In this document: piece by piece, positions 1-7,817 of the stretch
Layout of the letters: each line of letters opens with the position of its first letter
How positions within the stretch are numbered: the stretch's first letter is position 1
Assembly: GCF_003797825.1 (NCBI RefSeq)
Contig: NZ_RKME01000001.1
Span: 372,001 to 436,000, forward strand
Direction: 5' to 3'
Source: Gordonia sp. OPL2
Lineage (GTDB): Bacteria; Actinomycetota; Actinomycetes; Mycobacteriales; Mycobacteriaceae
DNA length: 64,000 nt
Translations under genes and position numbers: made by a program
The notes under the pieces: generated by a model
What the model saw: the letters and a program-made list of their open reading frames with translations, nothing else
Database searches by the model: none
Told to the model about the DNA's origin: nothing

Positions 1-255
1 GATCTGCTCGCCGACCACGGACTGGCCGACCACTTCATCCACCGCACCGGCCACGGAATCGGGCTGTCGGTACACGAGGAGCCCTACATCGTGAGCGGCA
101 ACGACATCGCCCTGCGCCCCGGGATGGCGTTCAGCGTGGAACCCGGGGTCTACTTCGACGGCCGGTGGGGGGCCCGCATCGAGGACATCGTGGTCGTCAC
201 CGACGACGGATGCGAGCCGGTGAACACCCGCCCGCACGATCTCGTCGTTCTCTGA
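1..255 (+). CDS. M24-family metallopeptidase (Xaa-Pro aminopeptidase type), 3' end only
   Basis: This is the C-terminal 84 residues of a creatinase/aminopeptidase-fold metallopeptidase; the gene begins left of the window. The motif HRTGHGIGLSVHEEP carries a metal-binding His and a substrate-binding His. Further on, EPGVY supplies a metal-ligand Glu and RIEDIVVVTDDG supplies the last one, in the order expected for the pita-bread fold. Such enzymes remove an N-terminal residue that precedes proline, normally in the cytoplasm. The stop codon is at 253-255. Exact substrate class (Xaa-Pro peptidase versus prolidase) cannot be told from this fragment. Confidence 0.93.
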   Translation, partial: DLLADHGLADHFIHRTGHGIGLSVHEEPYIVSGNDIALRPGMAFSVEPGVYFDGRWGARIEDIVVVTDDGCEPVNTRPHDLVVL

Positions 256-271
256 GCAGGCAGGACAACGG

Positions 272-673
272 TCAGTTGAACAGCCGCGCCGAACCGAGTA
301 CGCGGGAGACGTTGATCTCGATGACCACCCGACGCGGATTGGGTTTGGGTTCGCGGTAGCGGCCCGCATAGCGAACCTCGGCGTCCCGGACCCGCTCGGG
401 CTCGCGCCGTACGACGGCCGGTCCCTCGAGGGTCAGCCACCGCGGCCCGTCGATGTTGGTCACCGACGCATATCCGTTCCGTTCGACATTGCGTACCTTC
501 TGCTTGCCGTCGGAGGTGATGATCCGCGCGATCGCGTGCTCCGCGTCCCAGGTGAAGCCGACCGCCACCACGTGTGGGCTACCGTCGGCGCGCAGGGTCG
601 CCACGCTGGCGAGATGGCGTTCGGCGAGGAATTCGGCTGCGGCCGGTCCGAGATCAGCGGCGGTGCGGGTCAT
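272..673 (-). CDS. PPOX-class F420-dependent reductase, Rv2074-like (biliverdin reductase type)
   Basis: A 133-residue split-barrel flavin/F420 protein. Its sequence closely resembles what I recall of M. tuberculosis Rv2074, which was reported as an F420H2-dependent biliverdin reductase: shared blocks are AEFLAERHLA, TLRADGSPHVVAVGFT, RYREPKPNPRRVVIE and the RVLGSA ending. It would reduce a tetrapyrrole or related substrate in the cytoplasm with F420H2. The start at 673 is chosen because homologs begin here and because a TAGCGT hexamer (686 to 681) lies 7 nt upstream, fitting a leaderless message; the frame is open further upstream but overlaps the divergent SDR gene. The neighbour relation to SDR-cobLMK matches M. 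tuberculosis. The physiological substrate is not proven by sequence. Confidence 0.9.
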   Translation of the reverse strand: MTRTAADLGPAAAEFLAERHLASVATLRADGSPHVVAVGFTWDAEHAIARIITSDGKQKVRNVERNGYASVTNIDGPRWLTLEGPAVVRREPERVRDAEVRYAGRYREPKPNPRRVVIEINVSRVLGSARLFN

Positions 674-680
674 GGATGCC

Positions 681-703
681 ACGCTAGCGGGCGATGCGAT
701 ACT
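681..703. promoter_or_regulatory. Back-to-back -10 elements for divergent leaderless genes
   Basis: On the minus strand TAGCGT (686 to 681) is followed by 7 nt and then the ATG at 673. On the plus strand GATACT (698-703) is followed by 7 nt and the ATG at 711. Both spacings place the likely transcription start on the first base of the start codon. No convincing -35 hexamer is visible for either. Confidence 0.5.
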
Positions 704-710
704 GGCACCC

Positions 711-1475
711 ATGGCCCCGCGACCGACTCCCGGAACGATCGTGCTGTTCGGCGGCAGGAGCGAGATCGGGGTCGCCGTGGCGCGTCGCCTGGCAGAAGGC
801 CGTACCGTCGTCCTGGCCGCCCGACGGCCCGACGAACTCGAGGCGCAGCGAGCACAGTTGCTCGACGCCGGCGCGGTCGCGGTGCACACCGTGGCCTTCG
901 ACGCCGACGCCACGGACACGCACCCGGATCTCGTGCGTTCCCTGACCGCTCATGGACCCATCGACACCGCGGTCGTCGCCTTCGGCATCCTCGGCGATCA
1001 GAGCCGGGCCGAGACCGACGTCTCGCATGCCCTGCAGATCGCGCACACCGACTATCTCGCGCAGATCAGCGTGCTCACCCCGTTGGCGACCACCCTGCGG
1101 GCGCAGGGATCCGGCACGATCATCGTGTTCTCCTCGGTGGCCGGCATCCGGGTCCGACGCGCGAACTATGTGTACGGCTCCACCAAGGCGGGGCTCGACG
1201 GCTTCGCGAGCGGATTGTCGGATGCGTTGCACGGCAGCGGGGTCCGCCTCCTGTTGGCCCGCCCCGGGTTCGTCGTCGGCGCGATGACGAAGGACCTGAT
1301 GGCGTCCGGCGTCGACCCGGCGCCGTTCTCCGTGACCGCAGACGAGGTCGCCGACGCCGTCGTCCGTGCCCACCGTCGCGGTCGTGGCGAGGTGTGGATC
1401 CCGTGGGTGCTGCGGCCGATGTTCGTCGGCATGCGGATGCTCCCGCGCGCGCTGTGGCGGCGGCTCCCGCGATGA
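711..1475 (+). CDS. Short-chain dehydrogenase/reductase, Rv2073c-like
   Basis: A 254-residue classical SDR. The N terminus has a Rossmann nucleotide-binding segment (TIVLFGGRSEIGVAVARRLA); a Ser in FSSVAG followed by YVYGSTKAG gives the Ser-Tyr-Lys catalytic set. The segment VVLAARRPDELEA resembles the DprE2 group of decaprenylphosphoryl-keto-pentose reductases, so a sugar-lipid substrate is possible, but that is inference. The start at 711 is favoured over the in-frame ATG at 672 by a GATACT -10 element 7 nt upstream. It overlaps cobL by four bases (ATGA), implying translational coupling; the same SDR-cobL order occurs in M. tuberculosis. A role in cobalamin synthesis is not established. Confidence 0.85.
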   Translation: MAPRPTPGTIVLFGGRSEIGVAVARRLAEGRTVVLAARRPDELEAQRAQLLDAGAVAVHTVAFDADATDTHPDLVRSLTAHGPIDTAVVAFGILGDQSRAETDVSHALQIAHTDYLAQISVLTPLATTLRAQGSGTIIVFSSVAGIRVRRANYVYGSTKAGLDGFASGLSDALHGSGVRLLLARPGFVVGAMTKDLMASGVDPAPFSVTADEVADAVVRAHRRGRGEVWIPWVLRPMFVGMRMLPRALWRRLPR

Positions 1476-2665
1476 CCCCCAGATTCGTCGTGGTGGGCAT
1501 CGGCGCCGACGGCTGGGACGGTCTGGGCGCCCGGGCGCAGGACGAACTCGCCGGAGCGAGAGTCATCCTCGGATCCGCTCGCCAACTCGACCTGCTCCCT
1601 CCGTTGAGCGCGGAGGTGCGGCGATGGCGCTCACCGATGAGTGCTCACCTCCGTACGGTCCTCGACGACCCCTCCGACGACACCGTCCACATCGTCGCCA
1701 GCGGAGATCCGATGTTCCACGGCATTGGGACCACCGTGGTGCGGGCCGCCGGGATCGATCGGGTGCGGGTCATCCCCGCCGTCTCGAGTGCGAGCCTGGC
1801 CTGTGCGCGCCTCGGATGGGACCTCACCGGGGTGGAGATCGTCAGCACAGTCACCCACGACGTCGACAGTGTCGTCGACGCACTGTCCGACGGCCGCGAC
1901 CTGCTCGTCCTCAGTCGCGACCACACCACCCCCGACGATGTCGCACACCTGTTGACCGCCAACGGTTTCGGATGGTCCTCCATGACCGTGCTGGAACAGC
2001 TCGGGGGCGATCGCGAACGGATCGTCCGCGGCGTGGCGCGCACCTGGCGACAGCCGGCGGGAGACCCACTCAACGTCGTCGCGGTCAGCTGTGTGGGACC
2101 GCGGCGCAGCCGGGTGCCGGGCCGGCCCGACGACGACTACCGCCACGACGGACAGATCACCAAGCAGCCCATCCGCTCACTCACCGTGTCCGCGCTTGCT
2201 CCGACGTGCCGACAATTGTTGTGGGACATCGGCTCCGGGTCGGGCAGTGTCGCCATCGAATGGCTCCGCGCCGAGCCGACCGGGCGGGTCGTCGCGTTCG
2301 AACGAGATGCCACGCGCAGCGACGTCATCGTCGAGAATGCGCGACGCCATGGTGTGCACGACAGGCTCACCGTCCGCGGTGCCGCCCCGGACGCGTGCGC
2401 GGGCGCCCCCGACCCGGACTCGGTCTTCGTCGGAGGGGGTCTCGACACGTCGGTTCTCGACGTCGCCTGGGATGCCCTCGTACCGGGTGGCCGACTGGTC
2501 GCGAACGCCGTGACCGTCGAGAACCAGACGATCGTGGCGCAATGGCATGCGCGACATGGTGGTTCGCTGCGGCGGTTCTCGATCGAGACGGCCGGTCCGC
2601 TGGGCTCGATGACCACGTGGCGTCCGTCACTGCCGATCGTGCAGTGGGTGGTGGACAAACCGTGA
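1472..2665 (+). CDS. cobL: Precorrin-6Y C5,15-methyltransferase (decarboxylating) CobL
   Basis: A 397-residue bifunctional enzyme of aerobic cobalamin synthesis. It methylates precorrin-6Y at C5 and C15 and decarboxylates the C12 acetate to give precorrin-8X, using S-adenosylmethionine. The N-terminal half is a tetrapyrrole methylase (VVGIGADGWDGL near residues 6-17; IVASGDPMFHG near 71-81). The C-terminal half is a class I methyltransferase/decarboxylase with the SAM motif WDIGSGSGSVAIEW near residue 251 and the FVGGG segment later. It starts inside the SDR stop (ATGA) and its stop overlaps the cobM start (GTGA), so SDR-cobL-cobM-cobK form one operon. Confidence 0.97.
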   Translation: MTPRFVVVGIGADGWDGLGARAQDELAGARVILGSARQLDLLPPLSAEVRRWRSPMSAHLRTVLDDPSDDTVHIVASGDPMFHGIGTTVVRAAGIDRVRVIPAVSSASLACARLGWDLTGVEIVSTVTHDVDSVVDALSDGRDLLVLSRDHTTPDDVAHLLTANGFGWSSMTVLEQLGGDRERIVRGVARTWRQPAGDPLNVVAVSCVGPRRSRVPGRPDDDYRHDGQITKQPIRSLTVSALAPTCRQLLWDIGSGSGSVAIEWLRAEPTGRVVAFERDATRSDVIVENARRHGVHDRLTVRGAAPDACAGAPDPDSVFVGGGLDTSVLDVAWDALVPGGRLVANAVTVENQTIVAQWHARHGGSLRRFSIETAGPLGSMTTWRPSLPIVQWVVDKP

Positions 2666-3429
2666 CCGTCTATGTCATCGGAGCCGGGCCGGGTGCGGCG
2701 GACCTCATCACCGTGCGCGGTGCGGAGATCCTCGGACGATGCCGGACCTGCCTCTACGCGGGCTCGCTGGTCCCGGCCGAGCTGCTCGACCGTTGTCCAC
2801 CGGACGCGGTTCTCATCGACACGGCTCGCATGCCGCTCGCCGAGATCGTCGAGCACATCGTCGACGCCGACGCCGCCGGACACGATGTGGCGCGGCTGCA
2901 CTCGGGTGATCCGTCGCTGTACTCGGCGATGACCGAACAACGCCGAGAACTCGTGGGACGAGGGATCGCCGTCGAGGTCGTGCCCGGGGTGCCGGCGTTC
3001 GCGGCGGCCGCCGCAGCCCTCGGCGGGGAGTTGACCGTCCCCGGCGTCGGGCAGAGCCTGCTCATCACGCGCGTGTCGACCCTGTCCACCGACATGCCGC
3101 CGGGGGAGGACCTCGAACGCCTGGCGTCGACCGGGATCACGGTGGCGCTGCATCTGGCCGCACATCGGGCCGAGGCGATCGTCGAGACCCTGACACCGCA
3201 CTACGGTGCCGATTGCCCCACGGCGACGGTCGCATTCGCGAGCCGGCCCGAGGAGCAAATCGTGCGCTGCCGCCTGGCAGATCTCCCGGCCGAGCTGTCA
3301 CGGGCCGGCATCCGGCGCACCGCGGTCATCTTCGTCGGTCGCGTTCTCGATCCGTCGGCCCATCCGTCGGTGAGCGACAGCTACCTGTACTCGGAGGCGC
3401 GCATGACGAAACTCCGCACCGATGGGTGA
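2662..3429 (+). CDS. cobM: Precorrin-4 C11-methyltransferase CobM
   Basis: A 255-residue SAM-dependent tetrapyrrole methylase that converts precorrin-4 to precorrin-5. Family motifs are clear: VYVIGAGPGAADLITVRG at the N terminus, the CLYAGSLVP segment typical of CobM, the LHSGDPSLYSA glycine-rich SAM loop, and VEVVPGVPAFAAAAA. The GTG start at 2662 overlaps the cobL stop (GTGA), and the 3' end overlaps cobK by 8 bases. Length is normal for the family. Confidence 0.97.
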   Translation: MTVYVIGAGPGAADLITVRGAEILGRCRTCLYAGSLVPAELLDRCPPDAVLIDTARMPLAEIVEHIVDADAAGHDVARLHSGDPSLYSAMTEQRRELVGRGIAVEVVPGVPAFAAAAAALGGELTVPGVGQSLLITRVSTLSTDMPPGEDLERLASTGITVALHLAAHRAEAIVETLTPHYGADCPTATVAFASRPEEQIVRCRLADLPAELSRAGIRRTAVIFVGRVLDPSAHPSVSDSYLYSEARMTKLRTDG

Positions 3430-4192
3430 CCGCCCGATACTGCTGCTCGGCGGCACGGGAGAGGCGAGATCGCTTGCCGCGGCACTGGATGAGTCCGGTG
3501 TTCCGGTGATCAGTTCTCTCGCCGGACGGGTTCGTGACCCGCGGCTGCCCGTCGGTGAGGTGCGGATCGGTGGCTTCGGCGGCGTCGACGGCCTCGCCCG
3601 CTGGATCCGTGTTCACGATCCCGCCGCCGTCGTCGACGCGACTCATCCGTTCGCGACGACGATGACCGCGCACGCGGCGACCGTCGCCGAGCAGATGTCG
3701 GTCCCGCTGCTCCGGGTACGTCGTCCCGCGTGGACTCCCGGGCCGTCGGACACCTGGTACCCGGTGCCGGACATGACTGCTGCGGCCGAACATCTCGCGA
3801 CACTGATCGCCGAAGGCCGGTCGACGCGCGTCTTCCTGACGACGGGACGGCAGGATGTCGGCGTCTTCGCGGACATCGCCGACGCGTGGTTCCTCATCCG
3901 GGTCGTCGACCCACCGACATCAGAGCTCCCCCCACACCACCAGGTGTTGCGATCGCGGGGTCCCTACGATCTGGCGAGCGAACGTAGCGTGCTTGGCACG
4001 CACCGCATCGATGTGCTGGTGACCAAGAACAGCGGGGGAGACCTCACGCGGGCGAAACTCACCGCGGCCGCCGAGGCGGGCATCCCGGTGGTGATGGTGC
4101 AGCGACCCGGTGAACCTGCCGTCGGGGACACGGTGGAGTCCGTCGAGGACGCTGTCGAGTGGGTGACCCGCCAGCTCCGACCCACGGTCTGA
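3422..4192 (+). CDS. cobK: Precorrin-6A reductase CobK
   Basis: A 256-residue NADPH-dependent precorrin-6A reductase (precorrin-6A to precorrin-6Y). Diagnostic segments are the N-terminal LLLGGTGEARSLAAAL, VDATHPFA, VFLTTGRQDVGVF, RGPYDLASE and VTKNSGGDLTRAKLTAA, in the usual CobK/CbiJ order. It is the last gene of the SDR-cobLMK operon, overlaps cobM by 8 bases and converges on cobIJ with 67 bases between. No clear terminator hairpin is visible in that gap. Confidence 0.96.
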   Translation: MGDRPILLLGGTGEARSLAAALDESGVPVISSLAGRVRDPRLPVGEVRIGGFGGVDGLARWIRVHDPAAVVDATHPFATTMTAHAATVAEQMSVPLLRVRRPAWTPGPSDTWYPVPDMTAAAEHLATLIAEGRSTRVFLTTGRQDVGVFADIADAWFLIRVVDPPTSELPPHHQVLRSRGPYDLASERSVLGTHRIDVLVTKNSGGDLTRAKLTAAAEAGIPVVMVQRPGEPAVGDTVESVEDAVEWVTRQLRPTV

Positions 4193-4259
4193 CAGTCGGC
4201 CACATCACTCACCGGCCATCACCACCCGCCGATCGTGCCCGGTTTCGCGCCGATCGTGT

Positions 4260-5744
4260 TCAGTCGTGGTGGCGCGGCGTGTAGACGAGATCGCCACCCG
4301 ATCGCGACACGGCGGTCGTCGCCGACGACCCGATGATCAGCAGCGTGCGCATGTCGACGGTCGCCGGGTCGAGGGCACCCACCGTGGTCGATCGCAGCTG
4401 CTGCTCCGGCCCGCCGACGTCACGCCCCACGACCACGACGCGGTCCGGCGACACGGTCTCGAGCAAGAGGTCGCGCAACGCGCCGACCTGCCAGCCACGG
4501 CTGGCCGAGCCCGGGTTGTACACGGCGATGACGAGATCGGCTGCCACGGCATGCCGGATCCGCTCGGCGATCACCTCCCACGGCTTGAGTCGATCTGACA
4601 GTGAGATCACCGCGAAATCGTGACCGAGCGGCGCACCGACGGCTGCCGCGACCGCATTCGCGGCGGTGACACCTGGTGACACCCGCACGGCGACGTCGTG
4701 CCACCGGGGCTCGGCGGCGACCTCGGCCACCGCTGCGGCCATCGCGAAGACCCCCGGATCGCCCGACGACACCACGGCAACGCGTGCACCTCTCGACGCC
4801 AGATCGAGGGCGAACTCGGCACGTTCGGCCTCGACGCGGTTGTCGCTGGCATGCACCCGCTGACCGGGTCGAGGAGTGATCCGCGCGAGATACGACTTGT
4901 ACCCGACGAGATCGGTGGCGCGCGCGAGGTCGGCCTGCACCGCCGGGGTGGTGAGATCGTCGGCGCCGGGACCCAACCCGACCACGACGACCTCTCCGGA
5001 CGACGCCGCTACGGCGCTGTGCGGGTTGTTGCGGGGACCCGGCACGACGACCATCGAGAAGTACGGCACCTCTTCGGGATTCACCTCGGCGAGCGGCAGG
5101 ACACGCTGCACCGACGTCGACGCGCGCTCGACGTACCACGCCTCGTCCAGGCGTCCCGCGGCGTCAAGGGCGTCCCGCACACGCCGAAACGTGCGACCGA
5201 GCTTGATCACGGCGAGCGCATCGCCGGCACGGAACCGGGCCACGAGTTCGGCGCTCGGCAGGGTTCCCGGCACGACCGTCAGCGTCTCCTCGCCCTCGAC
5301 AAGTGGGATCCCGATCGCCGCCGACGACGCGCTCACCGACGTCACCCCGGGGATGATCTCCGCGTCGAACTCGCCGACGAGACGTTTGTGCATGTGCATG
5401 TACGAACTGAAGAACAACGGGTCACCCTCGGCCAGCAGCACCACGTCCCGCCCGGAGCGCAGGTGCACGGCCAGCCGCTCGGCACTCTCGCCGTAGAAGT
5501 CCTGCAGCGCACCGGCGTACCCACCCGGGTGGTCGGTTGTCTCGGTGGTGACCGGGTACATCAGACGCTCTTCGACCTGACCCTCGCGCAGATAGGGCTC
5601 CGCCACCGACCGCGCGATGCTGTTGCCATGACGCGCACAGTGATAGGCGACCACATCAGCCGCTTCGATGACCCGCGCCGCCTTCACCGTGACCAGATCG
5701 CTGTCGCCGGGACCGAGCCCCACACCCCACAGTTTGCCTGCCAT
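4260..5744 (-). CDS. cobIJ: CobIJ fusion: precorrin-2 C20-methyltransferase / precorrin-3B C17-methyltransferase
   Basis: A 494-residue fusion of two tetrapyrrole methylases. Residues about 1-240 are CobI (LWGVGLGPGDSDLVTVKA, LLAEGDPLFFSS, IPGVTSVSASSAAIGIPLVE), which methylates precorrin-2 at C20. Residues about 250-494 are CobJ (VVVVGLGPGADDLTTPAV, VVSSGDPGVFAMA, VAVYNPGS-type segment IAVYNPGSASRGWQV, VVVGRDVG), which methylates at C17 with ring contraction. M. tuberculosis has the same fusion. The start at 5744 is chosen because the CobI family begins MAGKLWGVG and a GGAG lies about 9 nt upstream; only 5 bases separate it from the cobH stop. Confidence 0.96.
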   Translation of the reverse strand: MAGKLWGVGLGPGDSDLVTVKAARVIEAADVVAYHCARHGNSIARSVAEPYLREGQVEERLMYPVTTETTDHPGGYAGALQDFYGESAERLAVHLRSGRDVVLLAEGDPLFFSSYMHMHKRLVGEFDAEIIPGVTSVSASSAAIGIPLVEGEETLTVVPGTLPSAELVARFRAGDALAVIKLGRTFRRVRDALDAAGRLDEAWYVERASTSVQRVLPLAEVNPEEVPYFSMVVVPGPRNNPHSAVAASSGEVVVVGLGPGADDLTTPAVQADLARATDLVGYKSYLARITPRPGQRVHASDNRVEAERAEFALDLASRGARVAVVSSGDPGVFAMAAAVAEVAAEPRWHDVAVRVSPGVTAANAVAAAVGAPLGHDFAVISLSDRLKPWEVIAERIRHAVAADLVIAVYNPGSASRGWQVGALRDLLLETVSPDRVVVVGRDVGGPEQQLRSTTVGALDPATVDMRTLLIIGSSATTAVSRSGGDLVYTPRHHD

Positions 5745-5749
5745 CGGAC

Positions 5750-6373
5750 TCACTCCTCCGCGCTGGCGAGCGCGTTGATCGCGGCGGCGGTGATGGCCGA
5801 ACCCCCGCGCCGGCCGGTGACCGTGATGAACTCGAGGTCGTGCCGCTCGGCGAGCGCCGCGCACGACTCCGCGGCGCCGACGAACCCGACCGGCGCACCG
5901 ACGACGGCGGCGGGCCGCGGCGCACCGTCGTCGATCATGTCGAGCAGCGCGAACAGGGCCGTCGGCGCGTTGCCGATCGCGACGACCGAACCCTCCAGCG
6001 ACGGTCGCCAGAACTCCAGGGCCGCAGCGGTTCTGGTGGTCCCCATCCTCGAGGCGAGTTCGGCGAGGGTCGGCTCGGACAGGTGACACCGCACATCGTT
6101 GTCGGCGGGAAGGCGCCTGCGGGTGACACCCGCGGCCACCATCGAGGCGTCGCACAGGATCGGCGCCCCCGATCCGAGAGCGGTCCGTGCCGCCTGCACG
6201 ACGCCCGGCGTCGCGACGACGTCCTCGGTCAGATCGGTCTGTCCGCACGCATGAATCATCCGGACGACCACGCCAGCGACATCGGGGGCGAAGGCACTGA
6301 GATCCGATTCGGCCCGGATGGTGGCAAAGGACTGGCGGTAGATCGCGGCGCCGTCACGCAGGTAGTCGGTCAT
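5750..6373 (-). CDS. cobH: Precorrin-8X methylmutase CobH
   Basis: A 207-residue precorrin-8X methylmutase, which moves the C11 methyl to C12 to form hydrogenobyrinate. Conserved segments include the IYRQSFATIRAE region near residue 11, the MIHACGQTDL segment containing the catalytic His, ILCDASMVAAGVTRRRLP and the AVVGAPVGFVGAAESK-like segment (here ending ES). It sits between cobG and cobIJ with gaps of 12 and 5 bases, so the three genes are almost certainly cotranscribed. Length is typical. Confidence 0.96.
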   Translation of the reverse strand: MTDYLRDGAAIYRQSFATIRAESDLSAFAPDVAGVVVRMIHACGQTDLTEDVVATPGVVQAARTALGSGAPILCDASMVAAGVTRRRLPADNDVRCHLSEPTLAELASRMGTTRTAAALEFWRPSLEGSVVAIGNAPTALFALLDMIDDGAPRPAAVVGAPVGFVGAAESCAALAERHDLEFITVTGRRGGSAITAAAINALASAEE

Positions 6374-6385
6374 GGTGCGGTCAGC

Positions 6386-7588
6386 CTATCGACGCTGAGT
6401 GCGATACCCGCCGTCGGGATCGGCGACCACACGGTCGTGCGGGACGGCGGGGGAGCCGCACCCGCGAGGGCATCCGACCCAGTGCTCGCGATCCCCGATG
6501 TCCTCGCCGTCACGGATGTGCACGAGCAGATCCTCGCGCACGGGCGAGGTCGCGTTGGCACATCCGGGCGCGCCGACACAACAGCTGACCCGGGCCCACG
6601 GCGAGGTGGCGTCGAAGATCAGTCCCATCGGCGCGAGCACCCGCACCACGGTCTCCGCGACCTCCTCACCGAGGTCGCAGAGAAGGATCTCCCGGTCGGG
6701 CGTGACGATGACCGGCGCCCCGACGGCGGCGATGAACTCGGCCAGACGTGCCGGGATGCGGCCCAGCTCTACCACCGCGCCGAGCAACACGCGACCGTCG
6801 TCCTGGTCGAACCAGCCGACGATCGGTTCGCCGACGGCGGGTGCGTGAGCTGGGCGAGCCGACGCCGCCGTGTCCGAGTCGGCGTCGTCGGACCCGCCGA
6901 CGACCGGGAGCAGTCGTGTCCGCACCCGGTCCTCGACCGCCGATCGTTCGTCCGGCGTCAGGTCCCCGATCCGCCACGTCCCGGGTGCGCTGTCGACCAG
7001 CGTGTGGGCCACGTCGAGCACGGCGTCCACGATCATCTCCACTCCGCGGGCCGAACCGAGGAGTTCGTCGTCGACGAGGATGTCGGCGACGATGTCGGGA
7101 CCGTCGATCTCCCGCGCCAGCGCGCACACGTCCGGCCGGTGCCTGCGGATGTCGCCGCGGCCGTCGTCGACGCCGAACAGGAAGCGTCCGGACAGCTCCG
7201 CCGACCACTCCTCGGTGCGCAGGCGGAAGTCGAGTGCTCCGGCCAGGGGCGCGACGTCGGCGATCCCGCCGATCCGGCCGGTCAGCGGACTCACCTCGAT
7301 GTTGCGGACCTTGTCGTGTGTCGAACTGGGCGCGAGTCCGGCCTCGATCACCTTCTCGGCCACGGCGTCGACGTCGCCGATGCCACGCAGCTGCAGATTG
7401 CCGCGCGCGGTGAGTTCGAGGAACCCGTCGCCGTGCGCCCCGGCGGCCTGAGCGAGGAGCGCGAGCTGATCGGGACCGATACGGCCGCCGGGCAACCGGA
7501 CGCGCGCCACCGCACCGTCGGCCGCCTCGTGTGTGCTGAACACACCGGGGCAGCGGTCGGCGACGACGCGTCGGGAAGGCTTTGACAC
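6386..7588 (-). CDS. cobG: Precorrin-3B synthase CobG
   Basis: A 400-residue nitrite/sulfite reductase-like protein. CobG is the oxygen-dependent enzyme that makes precorrin-3B, so its presence marks the aerobic cobalamin pathway. The ferredoxin-like half-domain shows HGDGFLELTARGNLQLRG near residue 52. The Fe4S4/siroheme-type cysteines are in SCCVGAPGCANATSP and GCPRGCGSP near the C terminus. The GTG start at 7588 has a TACCCT hexamer (7601 to 7596) 7 nt upstream, suggesting a leaderless message. It is divergent from the riboswitch-controlled cobN, and no riboswitch is seen on its own side. Confidence 0.94.
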   Translation of the reverse strand: MSKPSRRVVADRCPGVFSTHEAADGAVARVRLPGGRIGPDQLALLAQAAGAHGDGFLELTARGNLQLRGIGDVDAVAEKVIEAGLAPSSTHDKVRNIEVSPLTGRIGGIADVAPLAGALDFRLRTEEWSAELSGRFLFGVDDGRGDIRRHRPDVCALAREIDGPDIVADILVDDELLGSARGVEMIVDAVLDVAHTLVDSAPGTWRIGDLTPDERSAVEDRVRTRLLPVVGGSDDADSDTAASARPAHAPAVGEPIVGWFDQDDGRVLLGAVVELGRIPARLAEFIAAVGAPVIVTPDREILLCDLGEEVAETVVRVLAPMGLIFDATSPWARVSCCVGAPGCANATSPVREDLLVHIRDGEDIGDREHWVGCPRGCGSPAVPHDRVVADPDGGYRTQRR

Positions 7589-7595
7589 GAGATCC

Positions 7596-7601
7596 AGGGT
7601 A
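7596..7601 (-). promoter_or_regulatory. -10 element TACCCT for cobG (leaderless)
   Basis: TACCCT read on the minus strand ends 7 nt before the GTG start of cobG at 7588. No clear -35 element is seen. If used, the cobG-cobH-cobIJ message has no 5' leader and cannot carry its own riboswitch. Confidence 0.4.
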
Positions 7602-7643
7602 GGCGCCCGCCGGCTCGAGCCTGCCCGTGACTAGGCTGAACGC

Positions 7644-7732
7644 ACCGAGGTGGCAGAAGCCGGTGCAACGCCGGCACGGTCGCGCCACTGTGACGGCACC
7701 CGGTCGGCCGGGACGCCGAAGTCAGACCTGCA
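7644..7732 (+). promoter_or_regulatory. Cobalamin (B12) riboswitch upstream of cobN
   Basis: The region between divergent cobG and cobN carries the conserved features of a cobalamin aptamer. There is a small hairpin GCCGGTGCAACGCCGGC at about 7659-7675, the B12-box-like core GCCACTGTGA at 7684-7693, and the 3' conserved GAAGTCAGACCTGC at 7718-7731. A TAGGCT -10-like hexamer (7632-7637) would start transcription just ahead of the aptamer. About 85 bases follow before cobN; there CCTC at 7798-7801 can pair with GAGG of the Shine-Dalgarno at 7807-7812, so translational control is plausible but is inference. Boundaries are approximate. Confidence 0.85.
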
Positions 7733-7817
7733 CCCCGGGATGCACCACTGGACCCCGTGGTACCGGCACCGGCACCACCGACGACGCACCGGGCGCGCCT
7801 CCCGGCGAGGAGATCTG

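Noticed and set aside
2137..3258. A 373-codon minus-strand frame opposite cobL and cobM
   Set aside because: Antisense to two unmistakable cobalamin genes; no domain is visible.
4227..4258. Direct repeat CGCCGATCGTG twice in the cobK-cobIJ gap
   Set aside because: Only 11 bases in a short convergent gap and of a composition common in this genome; no hairpin or binding pattern follows.
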